This document shows positions 23,845 to 32,583 of a DNA stretch of 45,188 nucleotides, in pieces. Numbering within the stretch: position 1 is the first letter of the stretch; the number at the start of each line of letters is the position of its first letter. The DNA is from Paracoccaceae bacterium. GTDB taxonomy: Bacteria > Pseudomonadota > Alphaproteobacteria > Rhodobacterales > Rhodobacteraceae. The stretch spans positions 1-45,188 of the forward strand of contig JASBSV010000019.1 of NCBI GenBank assembly GCA_030148745.1. Reading direction: 5' to 3'. Position numbers and translations under genes: made by a program. The notes under the pieces were generated by a model. It made no database searches, had not been told where the DNA came from, and worked only from the letters and a program-made list of their open reading frames with translations.

Positions 23845-23948
23845 CAGGATCTCTTTGCCTGTTTGTTCTGCCCGGGGTCTTGTGCCTTGCCCCATCTGCC
23901 TGCACTTTGTCAAAACCGCATCCGGTTGAGAAGAGGGAGAAGGAACCT

Positions 23949-24935
23949 GTGGCCAAAGAACGTCTGAGTGTTGTCGTCACGCGACGGTTGCCCGAGGTTG
24001 TCGAAACCCGGCTTTCCGAGCTTTTCGACGTGGAACTGCGCGACAGTGACGAGCCGATGACGCGCGATCAGATCGTCGAAGCGATGAAAAACACCGATGT
24101 TCTGGTGCCGACGATCGCCGATCAGATCGACGCGCGGATGATTGCACAGGCCGGTGACCGGCTGAAGCTGATCGCAAGCTATGGCGCCGGCGTCGATCAT
24201 GTCGATATTCAGACCGCCCGGCAGCGGGGGATCCTTGTGTCGAACACACCGGGCGTTGTGACCGAGGATACCGCCGATATGACGCTTGCCCTGATCCTTG
24301 CGGTTACCCGGCGGATCCCAGAAGGGCTTGCCGTGATGCAGAGCGGGGACTGGAAGGGCTGGGCCCCGACGGCGATGATGGGCGGGCGGATCAGCGGCCG
24401 CCGTCTGGGTATTCTGGGCATGGGGCGGATCGGGCAGGCCGTGGCGCGCCGCGCCGCTGCCTTTGGCATGCAGATCCACTATCACAACCGCAAACGCCTG
24501 CGCCCCGAGATCGAAGAGGAACTGGGCGCGACCTGGTGGGACAGTCTGGATCAGATGGTGTCACGCATGGATGTGTTGTCGATCAACTGTCCGCACACAC
24601 CATCGACCTTTCATCTGATGAATGCGCGGCGGCTGAAGCTGATGAAGCCTTCGGCGGTTATCGTGAATACGTCCCGCGGCGAGGTGATCGACGAAAACGC
24701 CCTGACGCGGATGCTGCGCGCCGGCGAGATCGCCGGGGCCGGGCTTGATGTTTTTGAGCGTGGAAATGATATCAATCCGCGGCTGAGAGAGCTTAAAAAC
24801 GTTGTCCTGCTACCGCATATGGGCTCGGCCACCGAAGAGGGGCGGATCGAGCAGGGCGAGAAGGTGATCATCAACATCAAGACCTTTGCCGATGGTCACA
24901 GGCCTCCCGATCTGGTCGTGCCGGGAATGCTATAG
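23949..24935 (+). CDS. D-2-hydroxyacid dehydrogenase (glyoxylate/hydroxypyruvate reductase type)
   Basis: A 328-residue NAD(P)-dependent D-isomer-specific 2-hydroxyacid dehydrogenase. The Rossmann motif is LGMGRIG (156-162); R243 in NTSRGEVID and H290 in LLPHMGSA are two of the three catalytic-relay residues. The third, the Glu of the usual E-P motif after DVF, aligns with G272 in VFERGNDINPRL, so the standard Glu is absent; E270 is nearby but two residues early. Likely substrates are glyoxylate or hydroxypyruvate (GyaR-like), judged by overall similarity only. The start is GTG at 23949 with AGGA upstream; earlier in-frame codons fall in the promoter area. It converges on panB with a repeat between. 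Confidence 0.85.
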   Translation: MAKERLSVVVTRRLPEVVETRLSELFDVELRDSDEPMTRDQIVEAMKNTDVLVPTIADQIDARMIAQAGDRLKLIASYGAGVDHVDIQTARQRGILVSNTPGVVTEDTADMTLALILAVTRRIPEGLAVMQSGDWKGWAPTAMMGGRISGRRLGILGMGRIGQAVARRAAAFGMQIHYHNRKRLRPEIEEELGATWWDSLDQMVSRMDVLSINCPHTPSTFHLMNARRLKLMKPSAVIVNTSRGEVIDENALTRMLRAGEIAGAGLDVFERGNDINPRLRELKNVVLLPHMGSATEEGRIEQGEKVIINIKTFADGHRPPDLVVPGML

Positions 24936-24967
24936 CGGCGATCGGGCGAGGCCCGGCGGGCAAATTC

Positions 24968-25000
24968 CGCCTCCGGCGGGAGTATTTCAGCAAAGAAGAA
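24968..25000 (+). repeat. Dispersed 33-bp repeat, intergenic copy
   Basis: This 33-bp segment is identical, base for base, to the reverse complement of 38302-38334 inside xdhB. It starts with a short hairpin (CCGCC-TCC-GGCGG, 24967-24979) followed by GAGTATTT, so it could help end transcription of the dehydrogenase gene. It lies 33 bp after that gene's stop and 39 bp from the convergent panB stop. Confidence 0.85.
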
Positions 25001-25038
25001 GCGCGGTTTGGGCTTGCGGCCGCCCCCGCGAGATGTGC

Positions 25039-25848
25039 TCAGCGATAGATTTCGTCTTCGCCGGGAAAATTTCGGTCGCGCACCTCGCTGGCGTAGCTGG
25101 CGACGGCTTTTTCGATCTGAGCGCCCAGATCGCCATAGACCTTGACGAATTTCGGTGTCCAGGGGCTGAGCCCGAGCATGTCTTCGAGCACAAGGATCTG
25201 GCCGTCGCAATCCGCCGATGCGCCGATGCCGATGGTCGGCACTGCGACCTGGTTGGTGATGCGGGCGGCCAGTGGTTCAACCATCCCTTCAAGGACGATG
25301 GAGAATGCGCCTGCCTCGGTCACTGCCTTTGCGTCGGCCTCGTGTTGCGGCCAGCTGTCTTCGTCGCGCCCCTGGGTTTTGAAGCCGCCCATGACGTGGC
25401 TGGATTGCGGGGTCAGGCCGATGTGAGCCATCACCGGTATCCCGCGTTCGGTGAGAAAGCGGATCGTTTCGGCCATGCGCGCGCCGCCCTCGAGCTTGAC
25501 CGCGCCGCAGCCGGTTTCCTTCATGATGCGTGCGGCATTGCGAAAGGCCATGTTGGGGCTTTCTTCGTAGGTGCCAAAGGGCATATCGACGACGATCAGC
25601 GCCTTTTTGGTGCCTTTCACGACGGCGCGCCCGTGCATGATCATCAGATCCAGCGGAACGCCGATCGTGCTTTCCATTCCATGCATAACCATGCCCAGGC
25701 TGTCGCCCACCAGAATGAAATCGGCGTGTTTGTCGACGATGGCGGCGGTATGGGCGTGGTAGCTGGTCAGGGACACGATCGGCTCGCCGCCTTTGCGGGC
25801 GGCGATCTGGGGAACGGTTGTCCGGCGGATGATTTTCTGGGTGCTCAT
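25039..25848 (-). CDS. panB: 3-methyl-2-oxobutanoate hydroxymethyltransferase
   Basis: A 269-residue PanB, the first committed enzyme of pantothenate synthesis. It adds a hydroxymethyl group from 5,10-methylene-THF to 2-oxoisovalerate. Signatures are [29 protein letters not shown] with the metal-binding Asp, PFGTYEES, and [13 protein letters not shown] holding the catalytic Glu; [21 protein letters not shown] follows. Length fits the family. The ATG overlaps the panC stop by four bases, so translation is coupled. The 2-oxoisovalerate substrate links to branched-chain amino acid metabolism. Confidence 0.97.
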   Translation of the reverse strand: MSTQKIIRRTTVPQIAARKGGEPIVSLTSYHAHTAAIVDKHADFILVGDSLGMVMHGMESTIGVPLDLMIMHGRAVVKGTKKALIVVDMPFGTYEESPNMAFRNAARIMKETGCGAVKLEGGARMAETIRFLTERGIPVMAHIGLTPQSSHVMGGFKTQGRDEDSWPQHEADAKAVTEAGAFSIVLEGMVEPLAARITNQVAVPTIGIGASADCDGQILVLEDMLGLSPWTPKFVKVYGDLGAQIEKAVASYASEVRDRNFPGEDEIYR

Positions 25849-26690
25849 GGGATGATCTCTCTCTGGTCGATCAGAAGAATGCCGCCGAATTCAGCCGACA
25901 GCAGGATGGCGACGGGCCCGCTAAGCGCGCCCGAGACCGGTGCAAGCGTTTCGCTTTGCACGATATCGACCGCACGCAGCGTGGCGCGCGGTTCAGCGTT
26001 GATGGTTGCGCGCAGGGAATTCCCGATCTCGGCGATATCCGCGCCCTTCGATGCGAGCGATTGGGCAAGATCGAGGCTTTTGCTGAGAACGGTCGCCGCC
26101 TTGCGGTCTTCGGCGCTGAGGCGGACATTGCGTGACGACATGGCCAGACCGTCCCTTTCACGCACCGTCTGCACGCCGACGATTGCCACGGGCATGTGCA
26201 GATCGCGCACCATGCGTTTGATGACCTGCAGCTGCTGATAGTCTTTTTCGCCGAAATAGGCCCGGTCGGCGCCGACGATATTGAAAAGCCGGGCCACAAC
26301 CGTGGTGACGCCCCGATAGTGGCCCGGGCGCACCTTGCCGTGCAGGGTATTGGCCAGACGGGTGGTTTCGACGATGGTTTCGTCGCCGGGCGGATAGATC
26401 TGGCTCGCATCGGGGATAAAGACCAGATCGACGCCTGCCTGTTCCAGCATGGCGAGATCGCGGGCTTCGTTGCGCGGATAGGTTGCAAGATCGGCGGGAT
26501 CGCCAAATTGGGTGGGATTCACGAAAATGGTGACGACGCAGCGGTCGCATTCGGCGCGCGCGCGGCGGACAAGCTCCATATGTCCATCGTGCAGAAAGCC
26601 CATCGTGGGCACCAGACCGACGGTTTCGCCTTCAGCGCGCATCTGCGCCACGCGGGTGCGAAGATCAGAAATTTCCCGACAAACCTGCAC
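25845..26690 (-). CDS. panC: Pantoate-beta-alanine ligase
   Basis: A 281-residue PanC, which uses ATP to join pantoate and beta-alanine to pantothenate. The HIGH-type motif is MGFLHDGH (30-37) within [18 protein letters not shown]. The KMSKS-like loop is [10 protein letters not shown], and [18 protein letters not shown] is a family signature. It comes first in the two-gene unit panC-panB on the minus strand. Divergent from the GcvT-domain flavoprotein gene across a 163-bp gap; no start ambiguity was noticed. Confidence 0.97.
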   Translation of the reverse strand: MQVCREISDLRTRVAQMRAEGETVGLVPTMGFLHDGHMELVRRARAECDRCVVTIFVNPTQFGDPADLATYPRNEARDLAMLEQAGVDLVFIPDASQIYPPGDETIVETTRLANTLHGKVRPGHYRGVTTVVARLFNIVGADRAYFGEKDYQQLQVIKRMVRDLHMPVAIVGVQTVRERDGLAMSSRNVRLSAEDRKAATVLSKSLDLAQSLASKGADIAEIGNSLRATINAEPRATLRAVDIVQSETLAPVSGALSGPVAILLSAEFGGILLIDQREIIP

Positions 26691-26853
26691 TGTTGGCCCC
26701 TGTTGACGATGATGACAGAGTGATACTCGGCTCGGATGCGGCCCACAACCGCGACTTGGCGTCGGTTTCGCGCAATCATGCGTCGGATGGACTTCCCGCC
26801 GGGGGCAAGTTTGGGCTTAAGTGGCGCCAATATCCGGAAGGGGAGTGAGTCTG

Positions 26854-29340
26854 ATGAAAACCCATGTCAAAGCCCTTGTCGTCGGCGGCGGTGCCGTCGG
26901 CACGTCGATTGCCTATCATCTGGCCAAGGCTGGTTGGGACACCATGCTGTTGGAGCGTGATGAGTTGACCTCGGGGTCGACATGGCATGCGGCGGGCCTG
27001 CTCCCTTATTTCAATATGTCTTATGCGACAACGCATATCCACGACTATTCGATCCGGTTTTACAAAACGCTAGAAGAAGAGACCGGGCTGAACGCCGGAT
27101 TTTCGGTTGTCGGCAATCTGCGCATGGCACAGTCCAGGGCGCGGATGGACGAATATATGCTTTATGCCTCGACTGCCGAGACCTGCGGCGTTCCCTACGA
27201 ATGGCTGAGCCCCGCGCAGATCAAGGAGCGCTGGCCGCTGATCCGTACCGAGGATCTGGAAGGGGCAATTTATCACCCGACGGACGGTTATATCAACCCG
27301 GCCGATGTCACGATGGCGATGGCCAAGGGCGCGCGTCAGCGCGGGGTGGCCATAGAGCGTAAATGGCAGGTGGACGGGTATGAATGGACCGGGGCCGAAT
27401 GGCGGGTCACCTGTACCAAAATGATTGAAAAGGGCGGCAATCTGGTGCCCTCGGACGAGCAGACGGTGATCACCGCGGAACATGTGGTCACCGCGACGGG
27501 CAACCATGCACAGCGCACGGCCAAACTGTTGGGGATCAAGATCCCCGCGATCCCGGTGGAGCATCAGTTCATCGTCATGGATCAGGACCCTGCCTTGGTG
27601 GATTGGCGCAAGACCAACCCCGAACATCCGGTGATCCGCGACGCCGATGCGCAATCTTATGTGCGCGAAGAACGTGGCGGCTGGATCTTGGGCGTTTATG
27701 AGAAAAACGCGCCGGCGCGGTTTGAATTCGGTGTCCCCGACAGTTTCCGCGCCGATCTGTTCCAGCTGGATCTTGAGCGGATCGAAGAGCAGTATATGGC
27801 GATGATCCATCGCATTCCGTCCTGCGAAAGCTGTGGGTTGAAAGACGATTTCAACGGGCCGATCTGTTACACGCCTGACGGTAACCCCCTGATCGGGCCG
27901 GCGCCGGGCCTGCGCAACATGTGGCTGGCTGAAGGGTTCTCGTTCGGGATCACCGCGGCTGGTGGCGCGGGGTATTATATGGCGCAGATGATGGTGGAGG
28001 GCGAGGCCGAGATCGACATGGCCAGCCTGGACCCCAAGCGTTACGGCAGCTGGATGACGACCGAATATGCCGTTCGCAAGAACGAAGAATGCTATAGCCA
28101 TGTTTATATCCTGCATCATCCCGATGAAGAGCGCCCCGCTGCACGGCCTCTGCGCACCTCGCCGGCCTATGACCGGCAAAAGGCGCGCGGTGCACAGTTC
28201 GGGCAGGTCAATGGCTGGGAACGGCCGAATTACTTTGCCCCCGAAGGGTTCGACGATCATGCCGCGCGCTCGTTCCGGCGCGGCGGCTGGTGGCAATATG
28301 CGGTCGAGGAGGCAAAGGCCATTCGCAATGGCGTGGGTCTGATCGATGCGACGGCCTTTACCAAACATATCGTCAAAGGCCCCGGTGCCACACAGTTTCT
28401 GGACTGGTTCACCTGCAACAAGTTGCCCAAGGTGGGGCGGATCAACCTGACCTATGCGCTGACGGCGGCGGGCACCACGCGCACCGAATATACAATCGTG
28501 CGTAATGGCGAAGACAGCTATTACCTTGTCTCGGCCGGAGCCTGGACGGCCTATGACGCCGATTTTCTACGCAAAGCGGCGGAGGATAAAGCCGGTGAGT
28601 TCGGGCATATCGAGATACAGGACGTTACCACGCAATGGGGCGTTTTTGCCATCGCCGGGCCGAAATCGCGCGATGTTCTGACCTCGGTCATCCGCGATGC
28701 AGATCCCAAAACAGCCTTGTCGAACAAGCGCTTCCCGTGGCTTTCGGCGCGGCCCATTGAATTGGGCATGTGCCCGGTCAATGCGATCCGCGTGGCCTAT
28801 ACCGGTGAGTTGGGCTGGGAGCTGCATCACCCGATGGAGATGCAGAATTACCTCTTTGACCTTCTGGAAAAAGCGGGTGAGCCCTTTGGTATGAAACTGG
28901 TCGGTGCGCGGGCGCAAAACTGGCTGCGGCAGGAAAAATCCTATCGCGCTTTCGGCACCGAACTGGGCCGGGACGCAACGCCGCTTGAGGCGGATCTGCC
29001 GCGGTTTGTGGATCTGTCCAAAGAGTTTCACGGCAAAGGGGCGATGCAGGCGATCGGCATCCGCTCAACCTGTGTGACGCTGCTGATCGATGGCCCTGAG
29101 GATGCCGATCCCTGGGGACGCGAGGCGCTTTATCACGGTGAGGACCGGGTTGGGCGTCTGACCTCGGGCGGCTATTCGGCGCATTTCGAGAAATCGATCG
29201 CCATGGGCTATGTCCGGCCCGATCTGGCGGTGCCGGGTACAAAGCTGAAGGTCAGGATGTTTGACAAGCTGTGGGACGCCGAAGTGACCCAGGACAGCCC
29301 CTATGACCCCAAGAACGCCGCGATCCGGGTGGACGGCTAA
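26854..29340 (+). CDS. FAD-dependent oxidoreductase with GcvT domain (dimethylglycine/sarcosine dehydrogenase-like)
   Basis: An 828-residue protein built like mitochondrial dimethylglycine and sarcosine dehydrogenases: an N-terminal DAO-type FAD domain (about 1-380; GGGAVGTSIAYHL), a linker domain (about 390-440), then GCV_T and GCV_T C-terminal domains (about 440-820). H45 in GSTWHAAGLL corresponds to the histidine that binds FAD covalently in rat dimethylglycine dehydrogenase. Such enzymes N-demethylate methylated glycines and pass the C1 unit to tetrahydrofolate. Rhodobacteria carry several paralogues, so the exact amine is unknown. I chose the ATG at 26854, with GGGGAG eight bases upstream. 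Its TAA interlocks with the stop of the convergent D-amino-acid dehydrogenase gene. Confidence 0.85.
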   Translation: MKTHVKALVVGGGAVGTSIAYHLAKAGWDTMLLERDELTSGSTWHAAGLLPYFNMSYATTHIHDYSIRFYKTLEEETGLNAGFSVVGNLRMAQSRARMDEYMLYASTAETCGVPYEWLSPAQIKERWPLIRTEDLEGAIYHPTDGYINPADVTMAMAKGARQRGVAIERKWQVDGYEWTGAEWRVTCTKMIEKGGNLVPSDEQTVITAEHVVTATGNHAQRTAKLLGIKIPAIPVEHQFIVMDQDPALVDWRKTNPEHPVIRDADAQSYVREERGGWILGVYEKNAPARFEFGVPDSFRADLFQLDLERIEEQYMAMIHRIPSCESCGLKDDFNGPICYTPDGNPLIGPAPGLRNMWLAEGFSFGITAAGGAGYYMAQMMVEGEAEIDMASLDPKRYGSWMTTEYAVRKNEECYSHVYILHHPDEERPAARPLRTSPAYDRQKARGAQFGQVNGWERPNYFAPEGFDDHAARSFRRGGWWQYAVEEAKAIRNGVGLIDATAFTKHIVKGPGATQFLDWFTCNKLPKVGRINLTYALTAAGTTRTEYTIVRNGEDSYYLVSAGAWTAYDADFLRKAAEDKAGEFGHIEIQDVTTQWGVFAIAGPKSRDVLTSVIRDADPKTALSNKRFPWLSARPIELGMCPVNAIRVAYTGELGWELHHPMEMQNYLFDLLEKAGEPFGMKLVGARAQNWLRQEKSYRAFGTELGRDATPLEADLPRFVDLSKEFHGKGAMQAIGIRSTCVTLLIDGPEDADPWGREALYHGEDRVGRLTSGGYSAHFEKSIAMGYVRPDLAVPGTKLKVRMFDKLWDAEVTQDSPYDPKNAAIRVDG

Positions 29341-30407
29341 GCGCTAAAGCGCTGCGGGCTGAGGGCGGCGACGGTGGCGCCGTCCAACTCGGGCGTTTCG
29401 CCGGTGATCAGGGCGCGGGTCAGCCGCGCCGCCGCCGGCGAGGTCTGAAACCCATAGCCGCCCTGAGCGGCGAGCCAGAAGAACGCCGGCTGCGCGCTGT
29501 CGCGCCCGATGACCAGCGCCCGGTCAGGCGCAAAACTGCGCAGCCCGGCCCATGTTGTTTCTACCCGTGTCACCGGCGTTGTCACCATTTCCTCCCAGCG
29601 GGCCAGGCCTTCGGCGATGACCATATCGTCGGGCCATGCGTCAAACGGGCTCATCGGGTCTTCGTCGGCGGGCGAGACGATCAGTTTGCCGGCGTCGGGC
29701 TTTGCATACCATGTCTCGCCCACACCATCCATGAAGGGCCAGCCACTGACGTCATGCCCACCGGGCGCCGGGATCCGGGCCATCGAGCGGCGATAGGGCT
29801 GAAGGCCTATCCCGTCCAGCCCGGCCATCGCCGCCACCTGATCGGCCCAGGCGCCAGCGGCGTTGATCAGGGTGTTGGCGCGGTGGGGCCCTTTGGCGGT
29901 TTCGATATGCCAGCCATCGCTGCGATGGGTGATTTTCGTGGCCCGCGCGCCGGTAAGGATTTCCGCGCCATTGTCCAGTGCGCTGCGGCGAAACCTCTGG
30001 ATCAGCATGTCGGTGTCGAGGTCAAAAACATCGTCCCGCGTGGCGGCCCGGGTAACCTGCGGGGCAAGGATGGGCACCCGGCCACGGGCCTCGTCCATCG
30101 TGATCTCATGCAGGCCAAGCGCCGGGAATTCGGCCTCGAAACCTTCGCTCTCATCGCTGCGGGCGAGCATCATCATGCCGCGCGGGCTCAGAACCCCGGC
30201 CTCATGCAAGAACGCAGCCCCCGCCCGGTTCAGCTCGCGCACCGTTGCGTTGCCGTAATCCTGCAGAAACATCGCAGCCGAGCGTCCCGATGCGTGATAG
30301 GCCAATGCATCTTCGGCCTCGATCACGGTGACAGAGGCGTGGGGGGCAAGCTCGGCCGCGGCTGAAATGCCGGCAATGCCGCCGCCGATTATGACGACAT
30401 CGCTCAC
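29337..30407 (-). CDS. FAD-dependent D-amino-acid dehydrogenase, DauA (D-arginine dehydrogenase)-like
   Basis: A 356-residue DAO-family flavoprotein. The dinucleotide motif is IIGGGIAGISAAAEL with E30 as the ribose ligand. HASGRSAAMFLQDYG, NAAGAWADQVAAMAGL, LGLQPYRRS, WYAKPDAG, WAGLRSFAPDRALVIG and FFWLAAQGGYGFQTSPA line up well, from memory, with P. aeruginosa D-arginine dehydrogenase. The Tyr of the active-site lid (Y51) and the substrate-binding Arg and Tyr of YRRS, WYAKPD and GLRSF appear kept, while the lid His is Met46. It would oxidise D-amino acids to 2-oxo acids. The start overlaps the aldo/keto reductase stop by four bases (ATGA). Confidence 0.75.
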   Translation of the reverse strand: MSDVVIIGGGIAGISAAAELAPHASVTVIEAEDALAYHASGRSAAMFLQDYGNATVRELNRAGAAFLHEAGVLSPRGMMMLARSDESEGFEAEFPALGLHEITMDEARGRVPILAPQVTRAATRDDVFDLDTDMLIQRFRRSALDNGAEILTGARATKITHRSDGWHIETAKGPHRANTLINAAGAWADQVAAMAGLDGIGLQPYRRSMARIPAPGGHDVSGWPFMDGVGETWYAKPDAGKLIVSPADEDPMSPFDAWPDDMVIAEGLARWEEMVTTPVTRVETTWAGLRSFAPDRALVIGRDSAQPAFFWLAAQGGYGFQTSPAAARLTRALITGETPELDGATVAALSPQRFSA

Positions 30408-31342
30408 TCTTCCTCCAGCCTGTCGGTTGCGGGGGCGGGATCATGCGACAATGCGCTGATCTCCTCGAACAGCCGGTCCGAAAGCGTCAATGTCATGCCG
30501 TCAAGCGAGGCCGTCAGTTGATCGGCGGTGCGCGCAGACAGGATCGGCCGGACCTGCGGTGCGTGCCGTGCCAGCCATGCAATGGCCAGCGTTGCCGGTG
30601 CAAGTCCTTCTCGGGCCGCGATCCTTGCCAGACCGGCGGCGGCCTCATGCATCCACGCCGGGCCATATCGCGCTTTGTAGCGCTTATCGGTTGCAAGGCG
30701 CCCGCTGGCTGCATCGGCGGTATATTTGCCGGTCAGAAGGCCGCCGCCCAAGGGCGAATAGCTGGCCACTTCGATACCCTCGGCGGCGGCCATCGGCAGG
30801 ATCTCGACCTCGGCCTGACGCTTGACCAAATTCAGCATCGGTTGAACAAAATCGATACGGGTTCCGAAACGGGCTGCGACGGCTTCGGCCTTCATCACCT
30901 GCCAAGCTGCGTAATTGGAAACACCGATATGCCGGATCAGCCCGTCAGATTGCAGTTTGGCCATCGTGTGAAAGGTTTCTTCAAGCGCCGTGTCATTGTC
31001 CCAGCGGTGAAGGTAAAGAAGATCAAGGGTGTCGAAACCAAGCCTCTGCCGGGACTGGTCAAACTGGCGATGTATGACCTCGCGGCCGGCGCCGCCGACA
31101 TAGCCAACCTTTGAGGCAATAAAAAGCTGGTCACGGTCGGGGGCGGCGATCTTGCCCAAAAGTGTCTCCGAGGCACCGTCCGTATAAACGAAGGCGGTAT
31201 CGAAATGATTGATCCCGGCCTCGCGGCAGGCGCTGTACATGGCGCGCGCGGCGCTTTCATCGGCGCCTCCGCCCCATTGCATCGTGCCAAAGGCAAACCG
31301 GGAAACTGTGCTCTTGTCGGGGGTTGTGAGATCTTGCGTCAT
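30404..31342 (-). CDS. Aldo/keto reductase
   Basis: A 312-residue NADPH-dependent TIM-barrel aldo/keto reductase. The catalytic tetrad is intact: D48 and Y53 in NHFDTAFVYTDG, K78 in FIASKVGY and H112 in DLLYLHRWD. GVSNYAAWQ and the YSPLGGGLLTGKY segment are family features. It probably reduces an aldehyde or ketone; the substrate is unknown. I chose the ATG at 31342, where the domain begins, although no clear ribosome site precedes it; a longer frame from 31390 overlaps the terminator hairpin. It is translationally coupled to the DauA-like gene, suggesting both act on one pathway, possibly with the reductase acting on an oxo product. Confidence 0.85.
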   Translation of the reverse strand: MTQDLTTPDKSTVSRFAFGTMQWGGGADESAARAMYSACREAGINHFDTAFVYTDGASETLLGKIAAPDRDQLFIASKVGYVGGAGREVIHRQFDQSRQRLGFDTLDLLYLHRWDNDTALEETFHTMAKLQSDGLIRHIGVSNYAAWQVMKAEAVAARFGTRIDFVQPMLNLVKRQAEVEILPMAAAEGIEVASYSPLGGGLLTGKYTADAASGRLATDKRYKARYGPAWMHEAAAGLARIAAREGLAPATLAIAWLARHAPQVRPILSARTADQLTASLDGMTLTLSDRLFEEISALSHDPAPATDRLEEE

Positions 31343-31375
31343 GGCGCCAGCGTGGCACGGGTTTATCCAAAGGAA

Positions 31376-31403
31376 AAGGCCCCGAAGCAAGCTTCGGGGC
31401 CTT
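31376..31403 (-). terminator. Rho-independent terminator after the purine operon
   Basis: AAGGCCCCGAAGC (31376-31388) and GCTTCGGGGCCTT (31391-31403) pair perfectly over 13 bp (the inner pairs will open to make a loop). On the minus strand the stem is followed by TTCC after a CCTT end, so four T residues follow the GC stem. It lies 46 bases after the stop of the BMP binding-protein gene and marks the end of that operon. Confidence 0.85.
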
Positions 31404-31448
31404 GGTATCTTCTTTTACCGCTCAGGCGGCTATCCGGTGCTGCGCGGC

Positions 31449-32528
31449 TTACTTCGGGATATCGCCCTTGAGGCCTTCGACATAGAAGTTCATGCCAGCC
31501 AGCGTTCCGTCGTCGGCCGTTTCACCGGCGGCAAGCCAGACAGAGCCGTCCTGCTTGTTGATCGGGCCGGTGAAGGGCTTGTATTCGCCCGAGGCGATTT
31601 TTGCCTCAAGCGCCTTGGCCTCGGCCTGAACATCGGCGGGGATGCGATCAGTCATTTCGCCGATTTTCACCATACCGGCGCCAATGCCGTCCCATGTGTC
31701 GTCGCTTTTCCAGGTGCCATCCATGACCGCCTTGGTGCGGGCGACGTAATACGGGCCCCAGTTGTCGATGATCGAGGAAACGCGCGGCCCGTTGGCATAT
31801 TCTGCCATGTCCGATGCCTGACCAAAGCCGATGACGTTGTCGGTTGCGGCTGCGACGGCAAGCGGCGCGGTGGAATCGGTGTGCTGCAGGATCACATCGG
31901 CGCCCTGTTCGATCAGAACCTTGGCGGCGTCAGCCTCTTTGGCGGGGTCAAACCAAGTGTAGACCCAGACGACTTTGAAATCGACGTTCGGATTGACCTT
32001 CTTGGCGTGAAGATAGGAGGAGTTGATGCCGCGGATAACCTCGGGGATCGGAAAGGAGGCGATGTAGCCGATGGTGTTGGTCTTGGTCATGCGACCGGCG
32101 ATCAGGCCCTGCACGGCGCGGCCTTCGTAGAAACGTGCCGAATAGGTGCCGACGTTGTCGGCGCGCTTATAGCCGGTGGCATGTTCGAATTTCACCTTGG
32201 GGAATTTCTTGGCCACATTGATCGTGGCGTCCATATACCCAAAGGAGGTGGTAAAGATCAGGTCCACGCCCTTAAGCGCCATCTGCGTCATCACACGCTC
32301 GGCGTCGGGGCCTTCGGGGACGTTTTCGATATAGGTGGTTTCAACCTTGTCTCCAAAGGCCTTTTCGACCGCCAGACGGCCGCGGTTATGCTCGTAGGTC
32401 CAGCCGCCGTCGCCGATGGGCCCGACGTAGACAAAGCCGACTTTGGTCTTGCCGTGGCTGCCGGCAACGGCAGCGCCCGCAAGCCCAAGAGCCAGCGCGG
32501 CCCCGGTCAGAATGGTTTTGAGTTTCAT
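31449..32528 (-). CDS. BMP family ABC transporter substrate-binding protein (purine nucleoside/base type)
   Basis: A 359-residue periplasmic binding protein with a signal peptide (MKLKTILTGAALALGLAGAA, cleaved near AVAG). The mature part has KVGFVYVGPIGDGGWTYEHNRG, FTTSFGYMDATINVAKKFP, YSARFYEGRAVQGLIAGRMT and ADVILQHTDSTAPL, all typical of the Bmp/PnrA/YufN family. Known members bind purine nucleosides or bases. Here the substrate is probably hypoxanthine or xanthine (or a nucleoside), since the permeases, the ATPase and xanthine dehydrogenase are in the same run of genes. GGGAGA precedes the ATG. It is the last gene of the unit, with a hairpin upstream and a terminator downstream. Confidence 0.9.
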   Translation of the reverse strand: MKLKTILTGAALALGLAGAAVAGSHGKTKVGFVYVGPIGDGGWTYEHNRGRLAVEKAFGDKVETTYIENVPEGPDAERVMTQMALKGVDLIFTTSFGYMDATINVAKKFPKVKFEHATGYKRADNVGTYSARFYEGRAVQGLIAGRMTKTNTIGYIASFPIPEVIRGINSSYLHAKKVNPNVDFKVVWVYTWFDPAKEADAAKVLIEQGADVILQHTDSTAPLAVAAATDNVIGFGQASDMAEYANGPRVSSIIDNWGPYYVARTKAVMDGTWKSDDTWDGIGAGMVKIGEMTDRIPADVQAEAKALEAKIASGEYKPFTGPINKQDGSVWLAAGETADDGTLAGMNFYVEGLKGDIPK

Positions 32529-32552
32529 TAGTTGTCTCCCTGTTAAAAGGCA

Positions 32553-32569
32553 GGGGGGTTGTTCCCCCC
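32553..32569 (-). promoter_or_regulatory. Intercistronic hairpin before the binding-protein gene
   Basis: GGGGGG (32553-32558), TTGTT, CCCCCC (32564-32569) form a perfect 6-bp stem with a 5-nt loop in the 55-bp gap between the second permease gene and the binding-protein gene. In the direction of transcription it is followed by TGCCTTTT. It could be a weak terminator, or a 5' stabilising end for a processed binding-protein mRNA, giving different expression from the upstream genes. Confidence 0.5.
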
Positions 32570-32583
32570 GGGTTTGTTATGCC

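Noticed and set aside
26795-26810. A fourth copy of the dispersed repeat upstream of the flavoprotein gene
   Set aside because: Only about 13 of 14 core bases match and the flanks do not, which could be chance in GC-rich DNA.
27070-28368. A 432-codon minus-strand frame inside the GcvT-domain flavoprotein gene
   Set aside because: It is antisense to a well-conserved enzyme, with a composition typical of a shadow frame.
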